Source: Cryoendolithus antarcticus
Taxonomy: Eukaryota; Ascomycota; Dothideomycetes; Cladosporiales; Cladosporiaceae
NCBI GenBank assembly: GCA_002077065.1
Contig: NAJO01000023.1
Location: 124,001 to 188,000, forward strand
Direction of reading: 5' to 3'
DNA: 64,000 nt
Program-made: the position numbers and the translations under genes
Part shown: positions 41,909-52,480 of the stretch, piece by piece
Layout: the number at the start of each line of letters is the position of its first letter
How positions within the stretch are numbered: the stretch's first letter is position 1
The notes under the pieces: generated by a model
Database searches by the model: none
The model's input: the letters and a program-made list of their open reading frames with translations, nothing else
What the model was told of the DNA's origin: nothing

Positions 41909-44157
41909 ATGGCTCGGTTCTCCAGAGAGCGTCGCCCTCAGCGGCCGGCGCGCAACATGTCCTCCTTAGTGAGGACGCTGCTGGTCTGCGCTATGATTAT
42001 CGCCCCCTTCCTCATGTTCAGCTTGATCCCCACGGTTCGCGCAGATGATGTGCAGGAGCCTGTGAAGGACTCATCGGCTGTTCAAGGACCTGGTAGGTCT
42101 ACTCTTGAAATGGTGTCAAGGGGCCCGGAGTCTGGTCAAGTAGAGCACGACTCCGAAGCTCTTGCGATGAGTACAGTATTTGGAATTGAGTAGCTAACAT
42201 TCTCTCCTCTCAGTCATCGGTATCGATCTTGGAACCACCTACTCTTGCGTTGGTATCATGAAGGGCGGCAAAGTCGAAATTCTCGTCAACGACCAGGGTA
42301 ACCGAATTACACCTTCATGGGTAGCATGGAACGATGAGGAGCGACTTGTAGGAGATGCGGCAAAGAACCAGTTTGCTTCAAATCCCGAGCGGACAATCTT
42401 CGACATCAAGCGTCTTATCGGGCGCAAGTTCAGCGACCGTGATCTACAAAAGGACATCAAGCACTTCCCCTTCAAGGTCGTGGACAAGGCTGGACAGCCA
42501 CGTGTCCAGGTCGAGGTGAACGGGTGAGTCTACAAATATCTTTGAGCGTCTCTGAGACCAATACTGACAATTTCAAAGCGCACAGAAGACATTCACCCCC
42601 GAGGAGGTCTCCGCCATGGTCCTGGGCAAGATGAAGGAAGTCGCTGAGCAATATCTCGGCGAGAAGGTCACAAACGCAGTTGTCACTGTCCCGGCCTACT
42701 TCAACGACGCTCAGCGCGCTGCCACCAAGGATGCAGGCACAATTGCCGGTCTCAATGTCCTCCGTGTTGTCAACGAGCCCACCGCGGCCGCTCTCGCCTA
42801 TGGCCTCGACAAGACCGATCAGGAGCGCCAGATCATCGTCTACGATCTCGGTGGAGGAACCTTCGATGTCTCCATTTTGACTGTCGACCAGGGTGTGTTC
42901 GAGGTCCAGGCCACCGCCGGTGACACCCATCTCGGTGGTGAGGATTTCGATCAGCGCGTGGTAGAGTTCTTCACCAAGTCCTACAACAAGAAGCACGATG
43001 TGGACATCCGGAAAAACTCGAAGACCATGTCCAAGTTGAAGCGTGAGGTCGAGAAGGCCAAGCGTACCCTCTCCAGCCAAATGAGCACCAAGATCGAAAT
43101 CGAGGCCTTCCACGAGGGCAACGACTTCTCCGAGACTCTCACCCGCGCCAAGTTCGAGGAGCTGAACAACGACTTGTTCAAGAAGACCCTCAAGCCGGTT
43201 GAGCAGGTGCTCAAGGACGCCAAGCTGAAGAAGAGCGATATCGATGATATCGTTCTTGTCGGTGGTTCCACGCGTATCCCCAAGGTTCAGGCCATGCTTG
43301 AGGAGTACTTCGGAAAGAAGGCGTCCAAGGGCATCAACCCTGATGAGGCTGTCGCTTTCGGTGCCGCCGTTCAGGGTGGTGTGCTCTCTGGCGAGGAGGA
43401 GGCGAAGGATGTCGTCCTCATGGATGTCAACCCGCTCACTCTCGGTATTGAGACCACTGGTGGTGTCATGACCCAGTTGATCAAGCGCGGAACTACCATC
43501 CCTACCAAGAAAAGCCAGATCTTCTCCACAGCCGCCGACAACCAGCCAGTGGTCTTGATTCAGGTCTTCGAGGGCGAACGCACTATGACTAAGGATAACA
43601 ATAACCTCGGGAAGTTCGAGCTTACTGGTATTCCTCCTGCTCCTCGCGGCCAGCCCCAGATTGAGGTTACCTTCGAGCTCGACGCGAACGGTATTCTCCG
43701 CGTCAGCGCCAACGACAAGGCCACTGGTAAGGCTGAGTCCATCACGATCACCAACGACAAGGGCCGCCTCAGCGCCGAAGAAATCGAGCGCATGGTCGCT
43801 GATGCCGAGAAGTACGCCGACGAGGACAAGGCCACCCGCGAGCGCATCGAATCTCGCAATGGCCTTGAGAACTACGCCTTCAGCCTTAAGAACCAGGTCA
43901 ACGACGACGAAGGACTCGGCGGCAAGATCGACGAGGACGACAAGGAGGCTCTCCTAGAGGCTGTCAAGGAGGCGCAGGACTGGCTTGAGGAGAACGCGGC
44001 TTCGGCTGATGCTGCGGACTTTGACGAGCAGAAGCAGAAGCTGAGCGATGTTGCATACCCGATCACGAGCAAGCTCTATGGTGGTAGCGAGGGTGGTGCT
44101 GGTGGCATGCCCGACTACGGTGGTGATGATGAGCCATCTGGTCACGACGAGTTGTAG
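41909..44157 (+). CDS. KAR2: ER-lumen Hsp70 chaperone BiP/Kar2 (3 exons)
   Basis: Exons 41909-42092, 42214-42523 and 42579-44157 give 690 aa. BiP drives translocation and folding in the ER and controls the unfolded protein response. The N-terminus has a basic lead and the hydrophobic signal [17 protein letters not shown] followed by an ADD cleavage-type region. ATPase motifs: [60 protein letters not shown]. The linker [15 protein letters not shown] and the substrate-binding domain follow. The C-terminus is HDEL, the fungal ER-retrieval signal. The 121-nt first intron splits just before VIGIDLG; the second has an ACTGAC branch. Length and all motifs are normal. Confidence 0.98.
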
Positions 44158-44494
44158 AGGGGATGATCATGTGTGAATATCGGCAATGTGGTGAGGTGAT
44201 TGCATTGGGCTGCGGCGTGTTTTGAGGCTGGAGTGCTGTGATAGACTTTGAAAAGTAGACAAACACATTACCACACTGAGTGCCTTCATTGTTCAAGCCT
44301 CTCGGTGATCATTTTGCTAGTACTGCACACCGAAAAGTTGATGCGACATGAAGCATCCAATGCCAGCATATTCTGTGTGCTTGGCAGCAGCGTGACATCG
44401 AACTTCACCTCATCGCCCAACGCCAAGCAATTTCCGATGAAGGCATTGAGAGACTAGATTACTGACACCGCAGCCATCTTGACATCAGCCCAGT
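44158..44494. other. intergenic
   Basis: About 340 bp: KAR2 3' region and TRM7 promoter. Nothing else is seen. Confidence 0.5.
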
Positions 44495-45637
44495 ATGGGC
44501 AAATCATCGAAAGACAAGCGCGATAACTACTACCGCCTCGCCAAGGAGCAAGGCTGGCGCGCACGTTCAGCGTTCAAGCTTCTGCAATTAGACGAGCACT
44601 TCAATCTCTTCGAGGACGTCACGCGAGTTGTGGATCTATGTGCTGCGCCAGGAAGCTGGTCGCAAGTACTCAGCAGAGTGCTTGTGAAAGGCGAAAGGAT
44701 TGGGAGGGGAGGATGGGAGGATCGACGGTATCGAGAATTGCTTCGAGTACGAGGGCAATCAAGTGGCAATGAGGCAATTGATGAACGCGAACCAGCCGTC
44801 GCACCGGCTGCAAGACCAAGGAAAGATGTCCGGATCGTGGCACTGGATCTGCAACCTATGGCCCCACTGGACGGTATCATCTGCCTGAAAGCCGACATCA
44901 CACATCCTTCGACCATACCACTGCTGCTAAAAGCCTTGGACCCAGACACTGATAGCGCTGATACCTCGAACGCTACCGCGCACTCGGATCTCACTTCCAC
45001 GACCCACAAAGTCGACCTCATACTCTCTGATGGCGCGCCAGACGTCACTGGCCTGCACGACCTGGATATATACCTACAATCGCAACTTCTCTTCGCCGCG
45101 CTAAGTCTCGCAGTCAGGGTCTTGAAGCCAGGCGGTAAGTTCGTAGCGAAGATCTTCCGAGGCGGGGATGTCGATCTGCTGATGGGGCAGATGAGGGTTT
45201 TCTTCAAGGACGTGACTGTCGCGAAGCCGAGGAGCAGTCGCGGAAGTAGCCTTGAGGCATTTGTGGTGTGTACCGGGTTTGCTTTGCCCAAGGGCTGGAA
45301 CGAAGGGGAGATGTTAGGCGTAGGTTCGCCGATCAAAGCCGAGCGTAGGGAGAGGACGAAGCCTAGTCGACGGACGAGGGAAGATGGGGTAGTGGAGGTT
45401 GAGCTAGGGAGTGAAAGCGACAGCGACGAGGAGCAGGGCACTAGATGGATTGCTCCGTTCTTGGCTTGTGGCGATCTGAGCGCTTTCGATGCTGATGCTA
45501 GCCATACACTGCCTGAAGGGTATGTGAGTCTGGAGCCTGTGCAGCCTCCTACTGCGCCGCCTTATAAGCAGGCGCTGGAGGAGAGGAGGAAGATGGGAGG
45601 AGCATATGGGAAGACGAAGTTGGGGAGTGGCATATGA
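44495..45637 (+). CDS. TRM7: tRNA 2'-O-ribose methyltransferase Trm7 (FtsJ family)
   Basis: Intronless, 380 aa. Trm7 methylates ribose at positions 32 and 34 of the anticodon loop of several tRNAs with partner proteins in the cytosol. The opening MGKSSKDKRDNYYRLAKEQG and RARSAFKLLQLDEHF are the family signature. The SAM pocket is VVDLCAAPGSWSQVL and VALDLQPMAPLDG; the catalytic Lys-Asp-Lys-Glu set is visible as the Lys in SAFKL, Asp in SDGAPDVTG, Lys in GKFVAKIFRG and Glu in SSLEAFVV. A ~45-residue insert lies between motif I and motif II, and the C-terminus is longer than in yeast (310 aa). Confidence 0.95.
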   Translation: MGKSSKDKRDNYYRLAKEQGWRARSAFKLLQLDEHFNLFEDVTRVVDLCAAPGSWSQVLSRVLVKGERIGRGGWEDRRYRELLRVRGQSSGNEAIDEREPAVAPAARPRKDVRIVALDLQPMAPLDGIICLKADITHPSTIPLLLKALDPDTDSADTSNATAHSDLTSTTHKVDLILSDGAPDVTGLHDLDIYLQSQLLFAALSLAVRVLKPGGKFVAKIFRGGDVDLLMGQMRVFFKDVTVAKPRSSRGSSLEAFVVCTGFALPKGWNEGEMLGVGSPIKAERRERTKPSRRTREDGVVEVELGSESDSDEEQGTRWIAPFLACGDLSAFDADASHTLPEGYVSLEPVQPPTAPPYKQALEERRKMGGAYGKTKLGSGI

Positions 45638-45915
45638 TGATTCTCACCAGCAGTGTACCACCTGACAAGTCTCGGGCGAAGCGGTGCATATGTCCGTGAG
45701 CATGGTGAGATTGCCACGGAGAGAGGGACGATTGCAATATGGAATGATAATGGTAAGCATAGGTGAGGCACTCTCAATGTCACAGTGGGACAGGCACATG
45801 AACATACAGCGACGAGCAGAAGACCGCCAGCGGCCATGTCGATACAGCTAAGTACATCTCTCTGTCTCTTACGCCTCACCGAAACACCCAAGAACGACGA
45901 CCCACGCTTCACCTC

Positions 45916-46755
45916 TCACAACATCACCAGTGATGATGGCCTATTGACCGTATTGCGCTTCACCCCCGAGTCGCTCAGTGGCTGCGCCTTTGCATCAGGA
46001 GCAGCAGGCTTCAGTAGTGCCGGCTTCTTTGCCAGCTGCTTCACACTGCCGTCTGCATCTCTGTACAGCCCAGCAGCGGCCAAGACGTCATCTGGGAGCT
46101 GAGGAGTCGGCGGTGAGGGCTTGGCGGGGGAAGGAGGTGGTGGCTGCTGGTGCTGATGCTGATGCTGCTGCGCACGCAGGATAAAGAGAGGCAAGGCCGA
46201 CTGATGCAGCCAAGATGACTGCTGCTGTGCCAGCTGATGCCGCAGCGTCTGCTGCAGCCAAAGGTACTGCAGCGGCCCGACGACCTCACTCGCCCGTTGC
46301 TCAGCACGGAGTCTCCTCGCTCGGTAGACCCGCTCATTATGCCGGTCGATCGCCCATTGCTCATCAGCCCTCATGCGGGCCTCACGCTGTGCCTTCACTT
46401 TCGCCGCCTCACTTGCAGCTGTCTCCCTCTCAGCCCGCGATCGATCGATGACGACCCACATGGGATGCTGGTCATCCCACCATGGTACGCTGTACTCTGG
46501 TGCTTTTGCAGGCTTGACATGGCGAATGATGGGTCTTTCGACCGCATCAGGCGGGCAGAGAGCAGACAAGACGAGACCAAGGAGACATATGGCCAGTTGG
46601 GCCATTGCCAGCCCGAAATCCAGAGAGGGTTGCATGGCGGATTGAACCGCCGAGAAGAGACGCGATGGGTGGCTAGCCCAGATCTTGTAGCCCAGTAGGA
46701 GGGCGAGGACGTACAGCACCCAGAAAAGTGGTGTTGGCTCGAATGTGTCGGCCAT
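45916..46755 (-). CDS. hypothetical two-pass membrane protein, 279 aa
   Basis: The start at 46755 (MADTFEPTPLFW) is preferred; the frame extends to an ATG at 46818. Two hydrophobic segments, LFWVLYVLALLLGYKIW and GLAMAQLAICLLGLVLSAL, are followed by a conserved-looking WWDDQHPMWVVIDRSRAERE. A long charged helix rich in Ala/Arg/Glu then precedes a Gln/His/Pro low-complexity run coded by TGCTGG/TGATGC repeats (46140-46175). It ends with a basic Pro-rich tail. No family is recognised. The hydrophobic start and charged coil suggest a membrane-anchored cytoplasmic protein. Confidence 0.65.
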   Translation of the reverse strand: MADTFEPTPLFWVLYVLALLLGYKIWASHPSRLFSAVQSAMQPSLDFGLAMAQLAICLLGLVLSALCPPDAVERPIIRHVKPAKAPEYSVPWWDDQHPMWVVIDRSRAERETAASEAAKVKAQREARMRADEQWAIDRHNERVYRARRLRAEQRASEVVGPLQYLWLQQTLRHQLAQQQSSWLHQSALPLFILRAQQHQHQHQQPPPPSPAKPSPPTPQLPDDVLAAAGLYRDADGSVKQLAKKPALLKPAAPDAKAQPLSDSGVKRNTVNRPSSLVML

Positions 46756-47466
46756 TGCCTCAGAGATTGATCTCGACCAGCGAGATGTAGTGGGTTTGAG
46801 GGAGATAATGGAGATCACACTGTGAGGGCTTGTGTGTGCTTCGTGTGTGATCTGGAGGAGAAAGAAAGAGGGAGCATACTGGCATCACGAACATTACTTC
46901 AATTTACTTGTAGTCGAGGCAGGGCCAATCGACAATAGCAGACCTTGTCGTATTGAGATCTTAGCGAGAATACTTACCGACCTACCCCATGCTATTGTAC
47001 GTGTCGTCTAGTCAATAGAAACGCGAATCGTGGTGGCCGGGACTCATCTCGAACAATCGCTGGCCTTCGTCACAATAGAACCATTGGACTCACGCTATAG
47101 CGCAAGCATGAAACGTACGGCACACTCAGAACCGCCTCAATGGAGAGTATGCAAACATCATACCATTCGAGTGCTCTCGCTTCTCGAGCGGTCTGAACAT
47201 TCTTATGCTACTACACGCGTACCTGCAACAGGGACTCTGCCACGCAAATCTCCTTGGAGATAGCAGACTCCTGACATGTAGTGTCTGCGCGCTACATTGG
47301 ACCTCTCACAGTAACGGTGACAGAGTGAATTGCTGCCATGAATTAATTCACAAGAGCAGCATCGACTTTCCAGAATTCTGGAGAAGTGAAGGCATATGCA
47401 TTGTCTATTTCGTAACTGCCGTTGTATCATACCGTCATCCAAGTCCACCATCATCAAACGCAATGC
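46756..47466. other. intergenic
   Basis: About 710 bp with no supported gene. It holds the 5' flank of the membrane orphan and the 3' end of the URI-like gene. Confidence 0.5.
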
Positions 47467-49578
47467 CTACCGCCCGATCCTAGCAGCCTTGAATCTTGAC
47501 ACCTTCTTCAGTTTCCCATCACGCTCCTCCATCAGCTCGCCCATATCTTTATCTTCCTCCGCGTTGACCTTGAACCCTCCCTGCTCTCTGATGATATCGT
47601 TGCGTCGGCGGTAGTAATCTGCAGCCAGCTCGCGGCGTGCGCTGATAGCATCGTGCTCCTCGAGATCAGGTGCAGTGATGGGCTTGGAAGATGGAGCACG
47701 CTCGATGAGCTGCTCGGCCATGGGAATGCCTGGTGGTCCTTTGTGCGCATCAGTCATAGTGTCGTCGTCATCTTCATTATCGTGAGTGCTTCGTGTTGCG
47801 GTCGACGGACTTGACGACGCAAGGCGCTGTTTGAATCGTGACGTCTTCGCCGTCGTGCCTGCACCAGGTGTCGCTTGCGATAAATCTGTAGGCTGTAGGA
47901 AAACGGTCTCGGACAGTGGAAGCGCACTTTCGCCCTCGACATGCTTCTGCGCCTTGACATGTTCGGTGGCGACATCAAGCTCTTCGGCAAAGGACACCCG
48001 CTTCTTGCTGTTGCTCTTCTTGTCAGGGTCTGAAGACGAAGTTGGCTCAGCCATTGAGCTACGCCGGTCCCTGATGACGAGCTTGCGCACATCTGCTGGG
48101 TCGAGCTCGGGGTCCATGTCTTTGATCTCTTCATCGGCAGGTGCACTGCCCATATTGCCGATCAGACGCTCTTGCAGCGCCTTCATTTCGTCACGATAGT
48201 CGTCGGAGATCTCGGTGTTGGAGCGGCCGAACTCATCTTCCTCGTCTTCTGTCTCCCAATCTGACATGCCGCTGGTGTTGGAAGCATAGTCATCTTGGTT
48301 CTCCGAGCCTGTGAAGACAGAGCGACCGTCCTCGTGAGTGTCATCATCGTCGTCATCTTCGTCGTAATCATCATCGATATCCATCTGCGCTACCACGTTG
48401 TTGACTTCATTGAGATGGTAGTTGAGCATCTCCTGTCGTGCGCGGGCGTCCTCTTCCGACTCGTTTGCGGGCAGCACAATATGCGGCTTGGTGGTTTCGG
48501 TGTCTGCATCGATTTCGTAGACCTTCTCGCCAGGCTTGAAGGAGGCTCGAAGGTCTGCTTGGCGGCTGAGGTCCGCGTTGACTGCTGTCGGCGTTGCATC
48601 GGGTGCTGTGACTGCGGTCGGATGTACGACTGGCGATGGGGGGCCCAGGGGCTGCGCGGGTATTTCCTCAACTTCTGGTGAGAACGTAACGCTGCGAGTG
48701 TCCGGTGGATCTGCAGCGCGGGCGATGGCGACCTTTTCTGCAAAAGACACAGACTTCCGCCCCTCGTGTGCTTCGGGGTGAGGCTTCTCCTCGGCCAGCT
48801 TCGTGTCTGCCGAGAAGGACACAGACTTCTTGCGAATCGGAGGGCGATGTGGCGTCTCGTGCTCGCTCTCAGACCCGCCCGATGACAACGCAGACTCCAA
48901 GGCCGGATTTGTCAGCTGCGTCGGCGAAGGGAACGGCGAGACAAGGGCAGACTTGGTGGGCACATCCGACTTCTCAGCTCCCGCGACCTCCTCCACCCCA
49001 AGCTCCTTGGCACTCAGCCCCACCATCTTTAAATGCTCGATCACCTTTCCACGATGCTCCTCGGGTCTTCTCAACTCACTCGAAAGCACATTGCCCTCCT
49101 CATCAAGCTCCTCGTGGATTTCAGTCAGCGGTAGTCCAGCCTCATCACCCTCCCCAATACCCTCCCCGTACACTCCGGAAGCAGTCATAGAAGCAAACGC
49201 AAACTCCTCAATCTTCCCCTCAGCGACAAAGTACCGCCGTTGCAACGTCTCAATGTTCTTCTGAACGTATTCCTGTCGCCTCTCGACCAGGCCGAGGATT
49301 TGCCGACGTGAGCGAAGTGGCGTAGCAGAAGAGCCGTTGTTTGCCGGAGTGCCAACAAGATCCAGAATCTCCTTCTCGGTGAGCAGATCGCCTTGACAGG
49401 CTTTCGTAACGGTCTCCACAGTCGTAGCATCCAGATCCTCAGAGTCAAGGTCATGAAGCTCCTCTTTCAGCCCTTCATACTGGGCATCCCAGCTTTGCCA
49501 GTGCTTGAGACTTTTGCGGATGTCTTGCATGTTTGTCTCTAGCTCCTGGCGCTTCCCTTCGATCTCCGAGAGCTCCAT
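47467..49578 (-). CDS. BUD27: URI/Bud27-like unconventional prefoldin with DUF3835 tail
   Basis: Start at 49578 (MELSEIEGKRQELETNMQDI) gives 703 aa; upstream in-frame codons to 49899 look non-coding. The N-terminal ~170 residues are a coiled-coil prefoldin-like unit: LKHWQSWDAQYEGLKEEL, then the paired helix RQEYVQKNIETLQRRYFVAE. The long middle is acidic and repetitive, with several basic SVSFSAD/SVSFAEK/SVTFSPE motifs like phosphatase-docking or kinase sites. The end (YYRRRNDIIREQGGFKVN, LKKVSRFKAARIGR) matches DUF3835, which is found in fungal Bud27. Bud27/URI binds RNA polymerase subunit Rpb5 and assists polymerase assembly in the cytoplasm. The assignment rests on domain order; the middle is not alignable by eye. 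Confidence 0.85.
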   Translation of the reverse strand: MELSEIEGKRQELETNMQDIRKSLKHWQSWDAQYEGLKEELHDLDSEDLDATTVETVTKACQGDLLTEKEILDLVGTPANNGSSATPLRSRRQILGLVERRQEYVQKNIETLQRRYFVAEGKIEEFAFASMTASGVYGEGIGEGDEAGLPLTEIHEELDEEGNVLSSELRRPEEHRGKVIEHLKMVGLSAKELGVEEVAGAEKSDVPTKSALVSPFPSPTQLTNPALESALSSGGSESEHETPHRPPIRKKSVSFSADTKLAEEKPHPEAHEGRKSVSFAEKVAIARAADPPDTRSVTFSPEVEEIPAQPLGPPSPVVHPTAVTAPDATPTAVNADLSRQADLRASFKPGEKVYEIDADTETTKPHIVLPANESEEDARARQEMLNYHLNEVNNVVAQMDIDDDYDEDDDDDDTHEDGRSVFTGSENQDDYASNTSGMSDWETEDEEDEFGRSNTEISDDYRDEMKALQERLIGNMGSAPADEEIKDMDPELDPADVRKLVIRDRRSSMAEPTSSSDPDKKSNSKKRVSFAEELDVATEHVKAQKHVEGESALPLSETVFLQPTDLSQATPGAGTTAKTSRFKQRLASSSPSTATRSTHDNEDDDDTMTDAHKGPPGIPMAEQLIERAPSSKPITAPDLEEHDAISARRELAADYYRRRNDIIREQGGFKVNAEEDKDMGELMEERDGKLKKVSRFKAARIGR

Positions 49579-50114
49579 GCTGGCTTTTGGTCTGTTCCGA
49601 ACAACCTCAGAAATTGATGAAGTCGTGTGCTTGAGACACACAAAGTGACAGGGAAGGCGAGAGTTGGAGTTGATAGGCAGCGCGGACAAACGGCCCGACC
49701 GCGGCTGCCGAGAGCTTATCGCGACCGAGAGGCTCTCCGGTACATTCACTGCGGTTCTAAGCTGTGTTGGACAGATGAAGAAATAATTCACTGACGGTGC
49801 GATAGCATATGCAAGACAGCGCACGATGGGAGTAGAGGTCAATCTACGGCGGAGCCGGAGCCTGGATCCGGCACGGTGCATATCTATATGCATCAGCAAT
49901 GTAGAAATCGCGTGGCGTCCAGGGTCTGGTGCAACGTGGGCACCTCTGGGGATGCAGGTACAAAGCTAAAGGCTGCTGGCGAACCAGCCTGATGTGTTCA
50001 ACGTGGCGCTGCAATGCCATTTGCGTGTTCTATGTACGCCGCAGTGTTGCATGAGCAAGCCTGCATCAACCCCCAACATGCTTTGCCGCACACACCTCTG
50101 ACCGCAGTACACCA
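49579..50114. other. intergenic
   Basis: About 540 bp. No supported gene. Confidence 0.5.
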
Positions 50115-51704
50115 CTACTGCAGCAAAGGATCGCGGAAATGCTTCTGCGCGTTCCCTCTCTTATTATTACCCCACTGATACCTTGCCTCTGCTCTCCGGG
50201 CAGCTTTCAATTGCTGCTTCTCCACAGCGCGGATCTCACGTTTCTTCGCATCGCTGACACCAACCATGCCGAGCCCACCATTGGCTCTGCTGACGACCTG
50301 GCGTCCGCGGCCTTCTGCTGGCGCCTCAGCCTCGTCCTCAGCATCTGAGTCGTGGCGAGCGTCCTCGATCAGTTGCTGCTGTGCGCGCTCGTCGGCTGAG
50401 GGGTAGTTACGAAGGTTCTGGCGGTAGTACGCGCGTAGACTGCGGTGACCTGCTGTTCGACCAGATGGAAGGTGTAGCTCGTACTCGTCGTGGTAGACTG
50501 CGGTAGGGGTGTGATGTGCTCTCGAGTGGAAGCCGTCGCTGTTCTTGTGCGGTTGCGAGTTTGTCCGTGAGTGGTGGCGGTGCTTGTCGAGTTTCGCGTA
50601 GTTGTGTTGTTGATCGATAGGTATCGATCCGATCTCCTCGCTCGGTACTGATGACATCGAGCCGTCGCTCTCCCAGCCATCTTCGTCGTCCATCTCAACG
50701 TCTTCACCGTCGCTGTTCTGAACCGTAGTTTTGGCTACGCGCTTGACGCCCAGACTGACACCACCCTCAGCAGCTTCCTCCTCATCTTCACTCTCATCAT
50801 CAGAGTATGTCGCACGGAAGTCGTAGAACTCGCCGACTTCCATCTGCTCGTCCTCCGTGCTGTAGGCAATCATGCAGTGGCCGCGATCGCGCATGTGTGT
50901 CTGCAGACCGGAAGTCGAGTGCATACCCTTAGCGCAGAAGAGACAAGTCCTCAGCACGTGTATGCTCTCGCTCAGGTAGTTGATCAACCCTGGCAAATCT
51001 ACAAGGTAGTCCTTCTCTGGTACGAAGAAGCCATGCTGTTTCTGCATGTGGCTGACGTTCAGATCCAGGCTTGGCGACATGTAGTTGCAGAAAAGACATT
51101 GTGTCAGTTCGGCCTTGTACTCGAACTCCTCATCTCCCTCGTCCATCTTGTCGGTAGATGCAGCTGGCTTCTGATTTGCGTGTCCGTTTGCCCCGTTCAG
51201 CTGACTGTCGCCCAAGCTCGCAGTAACCTCGTCAACCTCCTCGTCCTCCTCCCTGTCGCCAACGATCGTACTCGCGCTCTCACTAGCACTCTCCAGCGGA
51301 TCGCCCAGACTGAATGTGCTCCCAGTCATACTCTCGGTCTCCGTGCCCGCGCCTGTCAATCTCGCCGCTAGTCCTCTGTGCTTCGCGCTCCCTAGATGGT
51401 TCACGAATGCTCCCTCTGAGAAGTACACCTTATCACACGCCTCGCATTTCTTCTCGAATCTCGCTCGTGCTGCAGTGGCGGCAGCAGAGGCTTTGTTGGC
51501 GAGCACTTTCTCAGCGAAGATCTCGCTCGTTAGTGGTGGGAGAGACGCCACTCGACGTTTGAGGTTGTAGCGATGCCAGTCGGATTGCATGTGCGTTCGT
51601 TGGAGCTCGCTGCCGCGGAAAGCGACCTGGCAAGTGTTGCAGGTGAAGGGATGGGCGGACATGGTGGGTTGGGGCGGCGACTGGGATTGTGCTAGGGTCG
51701 CCAT
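50115..51704 (-). CDS. REI1: cytoplasmic pre-60S subunit factor Rei1
   Basis: Intronless, 529 aa. Rei1 recycles Arx1/Alb1 from pre-60S ribosomes in the cytoplasm. Four C2H2-type fingers are visible: CNTCQVAFRGSELQRTHM from Cys22, CEACDKVYFSEGAFVNHL near residue 87, CLFCNYMSPSLDLNVSHM near 200, and CLFCAKGMHSTSGLQTHM about 50 residues later. The family segment VPEKDYLVDLPGLINYLSE lies between the last two. The C-terminal part has LPSGRTAGHRSLRAYYRQ and ends with the basic RYQWGNNKRGNAQKHFRD, the segment that enters the ribosome exit tunnel in yeast. An internal Met15 start is also possible. Acidic spacers are longer than in yeast. Confidence 0.95.
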   Translation of the reverse strand: MATLAQSQSPPQPTMSAHPFTCNTCQVAFRGSELQRTHMQSDWHRYNLKRRVASLPPLTSEIFAEKVLANKASAAATAARARFEKKCEACDKVYFSEGAFVNHLGSAKHRGLAARLTGAGTETESMTGSTFSLGDPLESASESASTIVGDREEDEEVDEVTASLGDSQLNGANGHANQKPAASTDKMDEGDEEFEYKAELTQCLFCNYMSPSLDLNVSHMQKQHGFFVPEKDYLVDLPGLINYLSESIHVLRTCLFCAKGMHSTSGLQTHMRDRGHCMIAYSTEDEQMEVGEFYDFRATYSDDESEDEEEAAEGGVSLGVKRVAKTTVQNSDGEDVEMDDEDGWESDGSMSSVPSEEIGSIPIDQQHNYAKLDKHRHHSRTNSQPHKNSDGFHSRAHHTPTAVYHDEYELHLPSGRTAGHRSLRAYYRQNLRNYPSADERAQQQLIEDARHDSDAEDEAEAPAEGRGRQVVSRANGGLGMVGVSDAKKREIRAVEKQQLKAARRAEARYQWGNNKRGNAQKHFRDPLLQ

Positions 51705-52089
51705 GGTGGCGGTCGTGGAATAGGAAGGATTCGATATTGTATATTGTGCGGTCGTATTGCGAGTAAGACAGTCTGTTGTGGAGGAGTAGGGAGTGAACGT
51801 GATTAGAACTATACAAGACTGCAGTCGCCTTCTTGCACACGGATTTCCAACCCGGCACGATTGACGACAAATGAGCCTTTGAAAAATAAGGTTATCGATA
51901 CGGAACTGTCAGGGTTAGGGTCTACTGTTCGTTCCTGATGACTCCAAGAAACCGTACAGCAACGATGCAAGATCAGAGTAGGAGCGAATGGTTCGCGGTA
52001 GGGGAATATTGGATATGCACTATCAAAACACTCAGGATAGCTGCCAGCAGCCGTCCTTTCCCATGCTGAAATGCAGTCGGAACACTCTT
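51705..52089. other. intergenic
   Basis: About 385 bp upstream of REI1, with no supported gene. It includes one AGGGTTAGGG word at 51911-51920, judged chance. Confidence 0.45.
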
Positions 52090-52203
52090 CTACGCTCGAA
52101 TTGCCTTGAACAGCAGCCACCAACCCGGGAGTCCAACAATCACAATCACGCTCCAGAACAGCCACATGGCACGTCGCGTCTGGTCCTCTGTGATAGGCAA
52201 AGA
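52090..52203 (-). other. membrane-segment frame continuing past the TGA at 52204-52206
   Basis: The same frame as the upstream small gene continues for 37 codons after TGA: SLPITEDQTRRAMWLFW, then a hydrophobic VIVIVGLPGWWLL segment, then AIRA and a TAG stop. The segment looks like a C-terminal tail anchor. No intron I tried removes the TGA while keeping this frame. Confidence 0.45.
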
Positions 52204-52480
52204 TCAGCTATGTTCTTCCAGATAAATCTCCAGGAGATGCTCACAATCGTCCTCAGTCCACTGGCGCTCGTGGAACGTGTAATCCGTTCCGTTGCCTCCG
52301 AGCTGCACGTCCTTGCGGTAGTGTAGGGTTTGCGTAGGAGGTTGGCGGCGTCTGGCATGTATTGTCAGTTGCCGTGGGCTGTATAGACACCCAAGAAGCA
52401 TACCTGTTGACTGACGTGGTCTCTACCTCGACTCTGATGCGTGGAGACATCGGCGCCAGTTGGGAGCCGTCAGGGGCCAT
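52204..52480 (-). CDS. small hypothetical protein, 74 aa (2 exons)
   Basis: Exons 52480-52404 and 52351-52204. The 52-nt intron (GTATGC to TGCCAG, CTGAC branch) is clear. The protein starts MAPDGSQLAPMSPRIRVEVE and its second exon reads TLHYRKDVQLGGNGTDYTFH, then WTEDDCEHLLEIYLEEHS before TGA. The acidic C-terminal helix looks genuine. No family is recognised. The frame runs on after TGA into a hydrophobic segment, so the true product may be a tail-anchored protein of ~112 residues. Confidence 0.5.

Noticed and set aside
42472..43113. Long minus-strand open frame opposite the Hsp70 gene
   Set aside because: Antisense frames of Hsp70 genes stay open because of codon bias; they have been mistaken for proteins in the past. 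No own start, domain or conservation logic is seen.
44530..45441. 303-codon minus-strand frame opposite TRM7
   Set aside because: Shadow of TRM7 on the other strand, Ser/Arg/Leu-rich with no family signature.
46140..46175. TGCTGG/TGATGC repeat tract
   Set aside because: Explained as the Gln/His low-complexity run of the 279-aa membrane protein.
51911..51920. AGGGTTAGGG, interstitial telomere-like word
   Set aside because: Too short to be an array; consistent with chance.
52204..52351. Alternative GTGAGC-CACAG intron near the 3' end of the small gene
   Set aside because: Splicing it creates a TAG at once and does not reach the hydrophobic tail in frame.
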